Assembly: GCF_002272745.1 (NCBI RefSeq)
Contig: NZ_NPBD01000007.1
Span: 496,001 to 560,000 of the forward strand
Length of the DNA: 64,000 nt
Reading direction: 5' to 3'
From: Terribacillus saccharophilus
GTDB lineage: Bacteria > Bacillota > Bacilli > Bacillales > Amphibacillaceae
The stretch's first letter is position 1. Each line of letters starts with the position of its first letter. Position numbers and translations under genes: made by a program. Under the pieces are notes generated by a model, which saw only the letters and a list, made by a program, of their open reading frames with translations, was not told the origin of the DNA and made no database searches. Shown here in pieces: positions 26,429 through 36,174 of the stretch.

Positions 26429-26456
26429 AGGGCTGTGCAAACAGTCCTTTTTATTA
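26429..26456 (+). terminator. Terminator-like hairpin in the rsgA leader
   Basis: AGGGCTGT pairs with ACAGTCCT (one G-U) around a GCAA tetraloop, followed by TTTTATTAT. It lies 31 bases before the rsgA start, so it either ends a small transcript or attenuates rsgA. Confidence 0.65.
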
Positions 26457-26487
26457 TGGCTAAAAAAGCTACCACTAGGAGGAAAAT

Positions 26488-27546
26488 ATGAACGAAGCAT
26501 TGAATTTATTAGGATGGAATGACCAATTGGAAACAGCAAAGCAAGCATATGATAAGGCTTGGACGCCTGCTCGTATCGTGCTGGAGCATAAACATATGTA
26601 CAGAGTGCTGGATGACCGAGGAGAGATGCTTGCGACACCATCAGGTAAGTTTCGGCAAACTGGAGATTTTCCAGCAGTCGGAGATTGGGTACTAGTCGAT
26701 GCACGGCATGAAGAAGGGAAAGCGACAATACACGCTTTACTGCCGCGAAAAAGTAAGTTTTCTCGCAAAGAGGCAGGAGCGGTGACAAAGGAACAGATTG
26801 TCGCAGTGAATGTAGATTACGTGTATTTGGTGATGGCGTTAAATCAGGATTATAATCTTCGGAGATTGGAACGCTATCTATTGGCAGCTTATGACAGTGG
26901 TGCATCACCGGTCATCATTTTAAGCAAAGGGGACCTGTGTGATAACTTGGAGGAGAAATATAGTGAAGTGGAAGCAATAGCTCCAGGTGTGACTATCCAT
27001 ATTACGAGCGCAGTCGATAGAAGAGGAATTGACACGATCAGCAGGCAGCTCGCTCCCGGTGTAACCGCGGCCTTCCTAGGTTCTTCAGGAGCAGGTAAAT
27101 CTACCCTCGTTAACATGTTATATGGAAAAGATGTACAACTGGCAGGGGGAATTCGTGAAGATGATGGCAAAGGTAAACATACGACAACGCATCGTGAGCT
27201 CGTACAGCTGCCAGGCGGCGGCATGATTATCGATACCCCTGGCATGCGCGAACTGCAGCTATGGGATCAGCAGCACACTGGTGTGTCAGCAGCTTTTACT
27301 GATATTGAACAATTGGGAGAAACATGTCGTTTCCGTGATTGCACGCACAATAATGAACCTGGATGCCGAGTTCTAGAGGCGGTGCAGGCCGGTGAGCTGG
27401 AGGAAGAGCGGCTTCACAGCTATTTTAAGCTGCAGCGGGAGCTTCAGTATCTTGATAGAAAGACATCTGCAAAATCACAGCTGGAACAGAAAAAACAGTT
27501 CAAACAGCTATCAAAACACGTCAAACAAGTTAAAAAACACCGCTGA
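26488..27546 (+). CDS. rsgA: RsgA-like circularly permuted ribosome GTPase
   Basis: A 352-residue GTPase of the RsgA/YjeQ family that assists 30S subunit maturation. An N-terminal OB fold (about 30-100) is followed by the permuted GTPase with G4 (ILSKGD), then G1 (GSSGAGKST), then G3 (DTPGM), and a zinc site CRFRDCTHNNEPGC. A basic Lys/Gln-rich C-terminal helix ends it. Bacillus RsgA (YloQ) is about 300 residues and lies in a different operon with prpC/prkC; this longer form at a separate locus is probably a second copy. ATG 26488 follows AGGAGG. Confidence 0.88.
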   Translation: MNEALNLLGWNDQLETAKQAYDKAWTPARIVLEHKHMYRVLDDRGEMLATPSGKFRQTGDFPAVGDWVLVDARHEEGKATIHALLPRKSKFSRKEAGAVTKEQIVAVNVDYVYLVMALNQDYNLRRLERYLLAAYDSGASPVIILSKGDLCDNLEEKYSEVEAIAPGVTIHITSAVDRRGIDTISRQLAPGVTAAFLGSSGAGKSTLVNMLYGKDVQLAGGIREDDGKGKHTTTHRELVQLPGGGMIIDTPGMRELQLWDQQHTGVSAAFTDIEQLGETCRFRDCTHNNEPGCRVLEAVQAGELEEERLHSYFKLQRELQYLDRKTSAKSQLEQKKQFKQLSKHVKQVKKHR

Positions 27547-27558
27547 TCTGAAGAAATA

Positions 27559-27587
27559 TTGCATTTTGATAGGCCTGGCAATATAAT
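27559..27587 (+). promoter_or_regulatory. Sigma-A promoter of rpoE
   Basis: TTGCAT (27559-27564), 17-base spacer, perfect TATAAT (27582-27587). The start of transcription would be about 60 bases before rpoE. Confidence 0.72.
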
Positions 27588-27655
27588 GTAAGGTATGGTT
27601 CTAAAACGGTAGACGTGAACATAACCAACTTATTGATAAAGGGAGTGCTGTGACA

Positions 27656-28192
27656 GTGGGTTTGAAAGAATACAGCAAAGAAGAGCTTGCTGACTTTTCC
27701 CTCGTGGAATTGACGAATCTGATTCTTGAGGAAGAAAACAAAGCAACCGATTATAAAGAGTTATTCAATAAAGTAGCTGACATCAAAAAATTGAGCTCCA
27801 ATCAGCGCGAAGAATACTTGCTTCAGTTCTATACGGACTTGAACGTAGATGGTCGTTTCATGACAGGAGGATCCAATCTTTGGGGATTGAAAAGCTGGTA
27901 TACAGTGGATCAATTTGACGAAGACGTTACAGTTGAACCTACGAAGAAAAGGAAAAAACGAGTGGCGGAAGAAGATGAGGATCTTGAAGAAGACTTCACA
28001 TTGGACGAAGAAGGCTTTGACGAAGATTACGGCGATGAAGAGGAAGATGACGATCTAGCTGACGATGAAGTAGCGGAAGATGATTACGAAGGTGATTATC
28101 AAAGCGAGGACACGGACGAAGAAACTCGTGAAATCGTCGGAGAAGACATGCATATTACTGGTGAAGAAGATGACGATGAGGAAGACCGCTAA
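27656..28192 (+). CDS. rpoE: RNA polymerase delta subunit
   Basis: A 178-residue subunit of RNA polymerase specific to Firmicutes. The N-terminal 90 residues are the globular HARE-HTH domain (KEYSKEELADFSLVELTNLI, QFYTDLNVDGRF); the rest is a disordered, almost wholly Asp/Glu tail after a short KKRKKR patch, which speeds polymerase recycling. I start at GTG 27656 (eight bases after GGGAGTG) because it aligns with the B. subtilis start MGIKQYS; GTG 27650 is an alternative. It precedes pyrG, as in related genomes. Confidence 0.95.
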   Translation: MGLKEYSKEELADFSLVELTNLILEEENKATDYKELFNKVADIKKLSSNQREEYLLQFYTDLNVDGRFMTGGSNLWGLKSWYTVDQFDEDVTVEPTKKRKKRVAEEDEDLEEDFTLDEEGFDEDYGDEEEDDDLADDEVAEDDYEGDYQSEDTDEETREIVGEDMHITGEEDDDEEDR

Positions 28193-28216
28193 GCGAATTA
28201 TTATCGCTGAATGTTA

Positions 28217-28258
28217 TTGACTTTACACTGTAGAATCAGTATTATTTTATGTGGGCTC
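28217..28258 (+). promoter_or_regulatory. pyrG promoter with GGGCTC initial transcribed sequence
   Basis: TTGACT (28217-28222), 17-base spacer, TATTAT (28240-28245), then GGGCTC at 28253-28258 where transcription should start. In B. subtilis pyrG the same GGGC start lets RNA polymerase stutter G residues when CTP is low; the poly-G 5' end then forms an antiterminator. The match in position and sequence is strong. Confidence 0.75.
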
Positions 28259-28275
28259 TTTAATTGTCCGAAGAC

Positions 28276-28310
28276 GCGTTCCCTTAACAAAGGGAACGCT
28301 TTTTATTTTT
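28276..28310 (+). terminator. pyrG leader attenuator (also rpoE terminator)
   Basis: GCGTTCCCTT pairs perfectly with AAGGGAACGC around AACA, followed by TTTTTATTTTTT. Its 5' arm is a CCCTT pyrimidine run that a 5' poly-G could pair with. It lies about 25 bases after the predicted transcript start and 62 before pyrG. Confidence 0.85.
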
Positions 28311-28362
28311 TATCAAACTTTTTTAAGGACATGGGTATTCTATAAATAAATGCTAGAAATGA

Positions 28363-29979
<1,617 letters not shown>

Positions 29980-30014
29980 TTGTACGACCGTATACAATAT
30001 TTTTGAGTGGAGAA

Positions 30015-30081
30015 GCAGGAATTTGGAGCTTTTTACTAGAAAAAGGTGTAATTGGGTCACAGCAGTGAACATTATGTCGAA
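30015..30081 (+). promoter_or_regulatory. Candidate sigma-H promoter and Spo0A box of spo0F
   Basis: GCAGGAATT (30015-30023) fits the sigma-H -35 (RnAGGAwWW); AGAAA at 30038 is a one-mismatch -10 (GAAT) at normal spacing. TGTCGAA (30075-30081) is a perfect 0A box 41 bases before the start. B. subtilis spo0F also has a sigma-H promoter and Spo0A control. Confidence 0.5.
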
Positions 30082-30121
30082 GTAAGCTGTTGCTTGCTTC
30101 GTTTTCTAGGGGGATATGCGG

Positions 30122-30499
30122 ATGAGTAAGCACGTGTTGATCGTGGATGACCAGCCAGGTATCAGAATTTTGCTGGAGGAAGTCATCCGGGAAGAAGGAC
30201 ATGAAGTGATTTCCGTCGGCACAGGAGCAAAAGCTCTTGATCAAATAAAAAGACAGAAGCCGGATTTACTGCTAATCGATTATAAGCTGCCGGTGCTCGA
30301 TGGACCAGCGGTACTAGATAGGCTGAAGGAACAGGGTTTGTCTATTCCGACAATCATGATGAGCGGATTGGCGGAGGAAGCAGAAACTTTCCTGCAGAAT
30401 TATGACTTTCTAATTTGTGTGCTTGCTAAGCCTTTTGACATACTTAATGTGCGAAAAATGGTGAATCAAGCAGTAAACGAGGGGTCGAATCAGGTATAA
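30122..30499 (+). CDS. spo0F: Sporulation phosphorelay response regulator Spo0F
   Basis: A 125-residue single receiver domain with no output domain. The acidic pair Asp9-Asp10, the phosphoacceptor Asp53 (LLLIDYKLP), Ser81 where Thr is usual, and Lys103 (LAKPFDI) are in place. It relays phosphate from sporulation kinases to Spo0B and on to Spo0A. ATG 30122 is eight bases after AGGGGG; ATG 30116 is only two bases away. The pyrG-spo0F-fba order is the B. subtilis one. The sequence after Lys103 is short and diverged but intact. Confidence 0.9.
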   Translation: MSKHVLIVDDQPGIRILLEEVIREEGHEVISVGTGAKALDQIKRQKPDLLLIDYKLPVLDGPAVLDRLKEQGLSIPTIMMSGLAEEAETFLQNYDFLICVLAKPFDILNVRKMVNQAVNEGSNQV

Positions 30500-30513
30500 A
30501 AGTGCGGGAAATG

Positions 30514-30542
30514 TTGCACCATGACGGGTGAGTTGGTATTCT
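30514..30542 (+). promoter_or_regulatory. Sigma-A promoter of fbaA
   Basis: TTGCAC (30514-30519), 17-base spacer, TATTCT (30537-30542), about 80 bases before the gene. Confidence 0.55.
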
Positions 30543-30621
30543 TATGTATGGAAGCGATAAATACACGACTTCACATAGATAGTTGCCGACCGTCGTGCAA
30601 ATTTGAAGGAGGATTTTTGTT

Positions 30622-31485
30622 ATGCCTTTAGTATCAATGAAAGAAATGCTAGATGTAGCAAAAGACAATCACTATGCTGTAGGACAGTTTAACATCAACA
30701 ACCTTGAATTCACACAAGCAATCCTGCAAGCAGCACAGGAAGAAAGCTCTCCTGTCATCCTTGGTGTATCCGAAGGGGCAGCGAAATATATGGGTGGCTT
30801 CAAGACAGTTGTATTGATGGTTAAAGGTCTTTTAGAAGACTATAACATCACTGTCCCAGTAGCAATTCACCTTGACCACGGTTCAAGTTTCGAAACATGT
30901 GCGAAAGCGATCCATGCTGGTTTCACTTCCGTAATGATCGATGGCTCCCACCATCCATTGGAAGAAAACATCGCACTTACGAAGAAGGTAGTAGAACTTG
31001 CGCACTTCCACGGCGTATCTGTTGAAGCAGAACTTGGCCGCATCGGTGGACAAGAAGACGATCTTATCGTAGACGATGCAGACGCAGCGTATGCGATTCC
31101 TTCTGAATGTAAACAGCTAGTGGAAGAAACTGGCGTTGACTGCTTCGCACCAGCGCTTGGTTCCGTACACGGCCCTTACAAAGGCGAACCAAACCTTGGT
31201 TTCGACCGTATGGAAGAGATCTTTAACACAACAAGCCTTCCATTGGTATTGCACGGCGGTACTGGTATCCCGACAAAAGATATCCAAAAAGCAATCACGC
31301 TTGGTACTTCTAAAATCAACGTGAACACAGAAAACCAAATTTCTTCTGCTAAACGCGTTCGCGAAGTATTGGCAGAAAAACCAAATGAATACGATCCACG
31401 TAAATACCTAGGACCAGCTCGCGAAGCGATCAAAGAAACAGTAATCGGCAAAATGCGCGAATTCGGCTCCTCAGGCAAAGCGTAA
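30622..31485 (+). CDS. fbaA: Class II fructose-bisphosphate aldolase
   Basis: A 287-residue zinc enzyme that cleaves fructose 1,6-bisphosphate in glycolysis. Zinc ligands appear in HLDHGSS and in [11 protein letters not shown] and VLHGGTGIP; the phosphate site NVNTENQ follows. Length and sequence fit the Bacillus FbaA type. ATG 30622 follows GAAGGAGG. Codon use is strongly biased, as for a highly expressed gene. A good terminator follows, so tal is a separate unit. Confidence 0.96.
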   Translation: MPLVSMKEMLDVAKDNHYAVGQFNINNLEFTQAILQAAQEESSPVILGVSEGAAKYMGGFKTVVLMVKGLLEDYNITVPVAIHLDHGSSFETCAKAIHAGFTSVMIDGSHHPLEENIALTKKVVELAHFHGVSVEAELGRIGGQEDDLIVDDADAAYAIPSECKQLVEETGVDCFAPALGSVHGPYKGEPNLGFDRMEEIFNTTSLPLVLHGGTGIPTKDIQKAITLGTSKINVNTENQISSAKRVREVLAEKPNEYDPRKYLGPAREAIKETVIGKMREFGSSGKA

Positions 31486-31494
31486 GTAAAACCA

Positions 31495-31534
31495 AAAAAG
31501 AAAACTGCCCCCTGCGGACAGTTTTCTTTTTTTA
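31495..31534 (+). terminator. fbaA intrinsic terminator
   Basis: AAGAAAACTG and CAGTTTTCTT form a 10-bp stem around an 11-base G/C-rich loop, followed by seven T. Confidence 0.85.
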
Positions 31535-31539
31535 TTAAA

Positions 31540-31611
31540 ACCGAAAAGCGGAAGTGACCGTTCAGAAACGAAGAAATAAGTGAAGGAGCCCCGTAGTGGA
31601 TATTCCTACCA
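31540..31611 (-). repeat. Partial copy of dispersed intergenic repeat B
   Basis: This segment is about 85 percent identical, by eye, to the reverse complement of 47430-47498. Shared blocks include CGAAAAGCG, AAGTGACCG, AGAAACG, AATAAGTGA and CGTAGTGGAT. The similarity stops near 31611, so this copy is partial. The 368-base gap 31486-31853 otherwise holds the fbaA terminator, a CAGGAG/CTCCTG hairpin at 31733-31747 and no convincing gene. Confidence 0.7.
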
Positions 31612-31853
31612 AGCGGAAATCTGGACAAACCCTCTGTTCTCAGGCTCTTCAACGGGACGGCCCAGAAGGCTAATAAGGTTTAGGAATGAGAAAATCGGTA
31701 ACTTAACCTGTATAGTGACGTTATTTCGCTTACAGGAGAATCTCCTGCATACAAAACCGAAACCGAAGAAATTTACCTTAAACTCATTCAATCCTTTGCC
31801 ATATAAGGGAGTCCTGCATAAACTACTTCGGAATTACTTAAGGAGTGGAACAA

Positions 31854-32495
31854 ATGAAGTTCTTTGTGGATACTGTGAACTTGGAAGAAATCAAGCTAGC
31901 TAATGCACTTGGTGTGCTGTCTGGAGTGACAACGAATCCTACACTGGTGGCCAAGGAGGGTGTATCGTTTCACAATAGGCTCCGGGAGATAGCCGAAGAG
32001 GTGTCTGGCTCTGTCAGTGCGGAGGTTGTTTCAGATCAAGCCAATGAAATGGTGGAAGAAGGTAAGGAGCTTGCTAAGATTGCTCCGAATATTACCGTGA
32101 AGGTACCTATGACTCTGGAAGGGCTAAAGGCTGTTAAAGTTTTATCCGAGTTAAATATCAAGACTAATGTAACGCTTATATTTAACATAAACCAAGCATT
32201 GCTTGCGGCGCGTGCCGGGGCTACATATGTCTCGCCATTTATCGGAAGACTAGATGATATCGGGCATAGTGGAATGGACTTGATTGGTAAGATTGCGGAG
32301 ATTTTCGATCGACACAAAATCCAGACGAAAATCATCGCTGCTTCCATCCGGCATCCGCTTCATATAACAGAAGCTGCTCAGCAGGGAGCGCATATCGCGA
32401 CCGTTCCTTTTGATGTCCTGCGGAAACTTGTGGAGCATCCCTTAACAGATGCTGGAATCCAACGATTTCTTGCAGACTGGAACAGTCGTATATAG
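31854..32495 (+). CDS. tal: Transaldolase (TalC/MipB type)
   Basis: A 213-residue short transaldolase that moves a dihydroxyacetone unit between sugar phosphates in the pentose phosphate pathway. Lys83 in ITVKVPMT is the Schiff-base lysine; Asp6 (FFVDTVN) and SGVTTNPTL are the other signature blocks. ATG 31854 is eight bases after AGGAG; a GTG at 31845 overlaps that site. Its place between fbaA and murZ is that of B. subtilis ywjH. Confidence 0.95.
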   Translation: MKFFVDTVNLEEIKLANALGVLSGVTTNPTLVAKEGVSFHNRLREIAEEVSGSVSAEVVSDQANEMVEEGKELAKIAPNITVKVPMTLEGLKAVKVLSELNIKTNVTLIFNINQALLAARAGATYVSPFIGRLDDIGHSGMDLIGKIAEIFDRHKIQTKIIAASIRHPLHITEAAQQGAHIATVPFDVLRKLVEHPLTDAGIQRFLADWNSRI

Positions 32496-32557
32496 TATAA
32501 TTATGGTAAAATAGAGGAAACTAACGTTGCTGTTATCCTAAATGTGAGGAGTTCCTT

Positions 32558-33844
32558 ATGCAGAAAATACTAGTAGAGGGCGGAAACCTTCTTAAAGGAA
32601 AAGTGAAGATCAGTGGAGCGAAAAACAGCGCAGTAGCATTGCTGCCAGCTGCGATACTGGCTGAATCTTCCGTTTCAATAGAAGGGCTGCCCGAGATATC
32701 AGATGTTGAGACGCTAAGTGATTTGCTTGAAGAAATTGGCGGCAAAGTATCTAAAACCGATCAAACAATTACGATTGATCCTTCCGCAATGACATCCATG
32801 CCTCTTCCGAACGGAAAGGTGAAGAAACTCCGAGCATCCTATTATTTCATGGGTGCGATGCTCGGAAGATTCAAGCAGGCGGTCATCGGCTTACCTGGCG
32901 GCTGTTATCTGGGCCCTCGACCTATTGATCAGCATATCAAGGGCTTCGAAGCGTTAGGAGCAAAAGTGACGAATGAGCAGGGTGCCATCTATTTACGAGC
33001 GGATAAGCTGCGTGGAGCGAGAATTTATTTGGACGTTCCAAGTGTTGGGGCAACGATTAATATCATGCTTGCAGCGGTGCGAGCAGAAGGAAAGACAGTG
33101 ATTGAGAATGCAGCCAAGGAACCAGAGATCATTGATGTAGCCACGCTTTTGACGAGTATGGGCGCAAAGATAAAAGGTGCTGGAACCGATGTGATTCGCA
33201 TCGAAGGGGTTGATTATCTTCATGGATGCCGTCATACAATTATTCCTGATCGAATCGAAGCTGGTACGTATACAATCCTGGCTGCTTCCCAAGGGGAAGA
33301 AGTAATTATCGACAACGTCATTCCACAGCATCTGGAGTCCTTACTGGCGAAGCTGCGGGAGATGGGCGTAGAGATTGTAGAAGGCGAGGAACAGCTGATA
33401 GTAAGACCTGGAGCGAAATTAAATAGTGTGGATGTGAAGACACTGGTTTATCCTGGCTTCCCGACTGATCTGCAGCAGCCTTTTACGGCTCTTTTGACCA
33501 AGGCGTATGGTACTGGTGTTATTACGGATACCATCTATCAGGCACGTTTTAAGCATATTGATGAACTGCGCCGGATGAATGCTCAAGTAAAGGTAGAGGG
33601 AGGAGCCTCTATCGTTACTGGTTCCGTCAAACTCGAAGGAGCTAAGGTAAAAGCAAGCGATCTTCGAGCAGGAGCAGCACTTATCATTGCTGCATTGATG
33701 GCGGATGGCGTGACAGAAATTACCGGCGTTGAGCATATTGATCGCGGCTATGAGCGTATCACGGAGAAACTAGTCGCACTTGGTGCCAATATTTGGCGAG
33801 AAGAGATGAGCGAGCAGGAAGTCGAGCAGTTTCAGAACTCTTGA
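32558..33844 (+). CDS. murZ: UDP-N-acetylglucosamine 1-carboxyvinyltransferase MurZ (MurAB)
   Basis: A 428-residue EPSP-synthase-fold enzyme for the first committed step of peptidoglycan synthesis. Cys116 in [16 protein letters not shown] is the catalytic, fosfomycin-reactive residue. The tal-murZ-rho order marks it as the second, MurAB-type paralogue; the principal MurA is at 60140-61447. ATG 32558 follows GTGAGGAG. A terminator lies about 115 bases after the stop. Confidence 0.94.
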   Translation: MQKILVEGGNLLKGKVKISGAKNSAVALLPAAILAESSVSIEGLPEISDVETLSDLLEEIGGKVSKTDQTITIDPSAMTSMPLPNGKVKKLRASYYFMGAMLGRFKQAVIGLPGGCYLGPRPIDQHIKGFEALGAKVTNEQGAIYLRADKLRGARIYLDVPSVGATINIMLAAVRAEGKTVIENAAKEPEIIDVATLLTSMGAKIKGAGTDVIRIEGVDYLHGCRHTIIPDRIEAGTYTILAASQGEEVIIDNVIPQHLESLLAKLREMGVEIVEGEEQLIVRPGAKLNSVDVKTLVYPGFPTDLQQPFTALLTKAYGTGVITDTIYQARFKHIDELRRMNAQVKVEGGASIVTGSVKLEGAKVKASDLRAGAALIIAALMADGVTEITGVEHIDRGYERITEKLVALGANIWREEMSEQEVEQFQNS

Positions 33845-34322
33845 GAAGCTGCAGGAAAAGAGCCGAAGAGATTTATAACGAGTTAGCTATTCTTCATCTG
33901 TGCGGGCACAGCCTGCAAAAGAAATCGAATCTTGTCATCAAACCTTCATGATGCAGAGACTGGCGTAAGCCAGTCTTTTTATATAAAAAAATTCCTTCGT
34001 TCCACTTTAAAAATACAGTTGAATATTCAAGTACGAAAATGTATGATTAGTTATGCTAAAAAACGCAGCAAGTTTAAAAAAGCTGTATTGTGGTAAAAAA
34101 TGATAGTTATAATCTTCTATTCTAGTTATACACTACCATCCTTCCTTTTCTTCCTAGTGCAATGCATGGTCAAAAAGAATCCCTTGCAACCTCATCGGTC
34201 ATGAATGACGACCAATAGCTTGAACTAGATTCCACCTGTTTTGAAGCACCAATGAAGGAAATGACAATAAACAGCCAAACAGATAAGGACAAGTCCTTAA
34301 ATACAATAGGTGTGGTGATTTT
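33845..34322 (+). other. murZ-rho intergenic region, long rho leader
   Basis: No gene is seen in these 478 bases. The first part holds the murZ terminator. Beyond it the DNA is A/T-rich with TATAAT-like sequence near 34113, then from about 34130 a C-rich, G-poor stretch (CCATCCTTCC, TTCTTCC, ACCTCATC, TTCCACCTG) runs to the gene. Such unstructured C-rich RNA is what Rho binds, and B. subtilis rho is known to be autoregulated in its leader. Confidence 0.5.
33955..33983 (+). terminator. murZ intrinsic terminator
   Basis: AGACTGGC and GCCAGTCT form an 8-bp stem with loop GTAA, followed by TTTTTATAT. Confidence 0.87.
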
Positions 34323-35609
34323 GTGGCTGAACTATCTATTTCTCAACTAGAAACATTAACTTTGAAAGAATTATACGCGATGGCTCGCGAATACCGCGTT
34401 TCCTATTATGCAAAACTAACGAAACGCGAATTAATCTTTGCCATTCTGAAAGCGCAGGCTGAAAAGGATGGTTTCCTTTTCATGGACGGCATACTGGAAA
34501 TCATTCCATCCGAGGGCTTCGGATTCCTGCGGCCAATCAATTATGCTCCGAGTGCAGAGGATATCTATATCAGTGCATCACAAATCAGACGCTTCGATTT
34601 GCGTAATGGGGATAAGGTTTCCGGCAAGGTCCGCCCGCCGAAAGAAAACGAACGTTATTACGGTCTTCTGCATGTAGATGCAGTTAACAATGAAGATCCG
34701 GAAGTGGCGAAGGAACGTGTACATTTCCCTGCTCTGACGGCTTTGTATCCAGATAAACAGATGAAATTGGAAACCGAGACTCGCAAAGTGTCTACACGTA
34801 TCATCGATTTGTTGACGCCGGTTGGTTTTGGTCAGCGTGGTTTGATCGTAGCCCCTCCGAAAGCAGGGAAAACGATGCTGCTGAAACAGATTGCCAACAG
34901 CATCACAACGAATCATCCGGATGCCAAGCTGATTATCTTGCTAGTAGATGAACGCCCGGAGGAAGTGACGGATATCGAACGATCCGTTCATCCGGATGTT
35001 GATGTTGTCAGTTCGACTTTCGATGAAGTGCCAGAAAACCATATCAAGGTTTCTGAGCTAGTACTGGAACGCGCGATGCGCTTGGTTGAGCATAAAAAGG
35101 ATGTTATTGTGCTGATGGACAGCATTACACGTCTTGCCCGAGCTTACAACCTGGTTATTCCGCCAAGCGGACGTACGCTTTCAGGTGGTATCGACCCAGC
35201 GGCTTTCCACCGTCCAAAACGATTCTTCGGTGCTGCTCGTAACATCGAGGAAGGCGGCAGTTTCACAATCCTTGCTACTGCGCTTGTCGAAACGGGCTCA
35301 CGCATGGATGATGTCATCTATGAAGAGTTCAAAGGAACAGGTAATATGGAGCTTCATTTGGATCGTTCCCTTGCAGAAAGACGTATCTTCCCAGCAATCG
35401 ATATGGTTCGCTCCGGCACAAGAAAAGAAGAGTTGCTTGTCCCGAAAGGTCAATTGGATAAAATGTGGGCGATCCGCAAGACAATGCAGGATTCTCATGA
35501 CTTTGCCGAGCGATTCCTGCGCCGCTTGAAAGCATCTAAAAACAACGAGGAATTCCTCGTGAATATGGAAGAGGACATGAAACGGAAAGGCACGAATAAG
35601 CGCGTCTGA
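34323..35609 (+). CDS. rho: Transcription termination factor Rho
   Basis: A 428-residue hexameric RNA helicase. Residues 1-45 are the N-terminal helical domain, 50-120 the cold-shock-like RNA-binding domain (GFGFLRP, DIYISASQIRRF), and the rest the ATPase with Walker A GLIVAPPKAGKTMLLKQI, Walker B VIVLMDSITRLARA and the Q/R-loop region ending in the conserved RRIFPAIDM. GTG 34323 is used; the ribosome site GGTGTGG is weak. A long C-rich leader precedes it. The murZ-rho-rpmE-tdk order is conserved in Bacillaceae. Confidence 0.97.
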   Translation: MAELSISQLETLTLKELYAMAREYRVSYYAKLTKRELIFAILKAQAEKDGFLFMDGILEIIPSEGFGFLRPINYAPSAEDIYISASQIRRFDLRNGDKVSGKVRPPKENERYYGLLHVDAVNNEDPEVAKERVHFPALTALYPDKQMKLETETRKVSTRIIDLLTPVGFGQRGLIVAPPKAGKTMLLKQIANSITTNHPDAKLIILLVDERPEEVTDIERSVHPDVDVVSSTFDEVPENHIKVSELVLERAMRLVEHKKDVIVLMDSITRLARAYNLVIPPSGRTLSGGIDPAAFHRPKRFFGAARNIEEGGSFTILATALVETGSRMDDVIYEEFKGTGNMELHLDRSLAERRIFPAIDMVRSGTRKEELLVPKGQLDKMWAIRKTMQDSHDFAERFLRRLKASKNNEEFLVNMEEDMKRKGTNKRV

Positions 35610-35625
35610 TTACATGGATTTCCTC

Positions 35626-35654
35626 TTGCAATGGGCTAGACAGACTGTTATAAT
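35626..35654 (+). promoter_or_regulatory. Strong promoter of rpmE
   Basis: TTGCAA (35626-35631), 17-base spacer, TATAAT (35649-35654) with a TGT extension. The leader of about 80 bases holds GTGAG/CTCAC arms (about 35664-35696). Confidence 0.82.
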
Positions 35655-35742
35655 CACGTTATGTGAGCTTTCACGACAGTTATCGGTCTCTCACAATAAA
35701 CTCTGTTTCCAAGGGATTCAGGGCAAAAAGGAGTGCTAACGC

Positions 35743-35988
35743 ATGAAAGAACAAATCCATCCGAAATATAACAAAGTTGTATTTCTAGATACTAGTTCTG
35801 ACTACAAATTCTTGACTGGTTCTACTCAGAGTTCTGACGAAACAATCGAATGGGAAGATGGCAACACTTACCCTTTGATTCGTGTGGAAATCAGCTCAGC
35901 TTCTCACCCGTTCTACACAGGTAAGCAAAAAGCTGACAAAGCTGGCGGCCGCGTAGATCGTTTCAAGAAGAAATACAACTTGAGCTAA
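35743..35988 (+). CDS. rpmE2: Ribosomal protein L31 type B
   Basis: An 81-residue L31 of the zinc-independent type B: it keeps [23 protein letters not shown] and [13 protein letters not shown] but has no CxxC pairs. In B. subtilis the gene between rho and tdk is the zinc form (type A, four Cys), while the Cys-free form is elsewhere and under Zur. ATG 35743 follows AAAAAGGAG. A strong promoter and terminator make it a single-gene unit. No Zur box was evident. Confidence 0.95.
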   Translation: MKEQIHPKYNKVVFLDTSSDYKFLTGSTQSSDETIEWEDGNTYPLIRVEISSASHPFYTGKQKADKAGGRVDRFKKKYNLS

Positions 35989-36008
35989 TAGCTTAAGATA
36001 TGAAGAAG

Positions 36009-36040
36009 AAAACAGGCAAACACCCTTTGCCTGTTTTTTC
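36009..36040 (+). terminator. rpmE intrinsic terminator
   Basis: AACAGGCAAA and TTTGCCTGTT form a 10-bp stem around CACCC, followed by TTTTTTC. Confidence 0.9.
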
Positions 36041-36123
36041 TGCTTCTAACCCCTTTTAAAGCTTACCATTACATGTACACTGATTATCCAGATATACATA
36101 AGTGGGATAGATATAGTATGGAT

Positions 36124-36154
36124 AAAGATAGTGTACTGTGGCACTATCTTTTTT
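36124..36154 (+). terminator. Second terminator-like hairpin directly before tdk
   Basis: AAAGATAGTG and CACTATCTTT form a perfect 10-bp stem around TACTGTGG, followed by a run of T. It ends eight bases before the tdk ribosome site, so it may attenuate tdk. Confidence 0.75.
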
Positions 36155-36174
36155 ATTTGACAAGGAGAAATGAC

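Noticed and set aside
26264..26908. 214-codon - strand frame over the rsgA start
   Set aside because: It overlaps the rsgA coding start and leader; no ribosome site or family resemblance.
31612..31853. Riboswitch or T-box leader ahead of tal
   Set aside because: No T-box signature or recognisable aptamer; only a small CAGGAG/CTCCTG hairpin and repeat remnant are visible.
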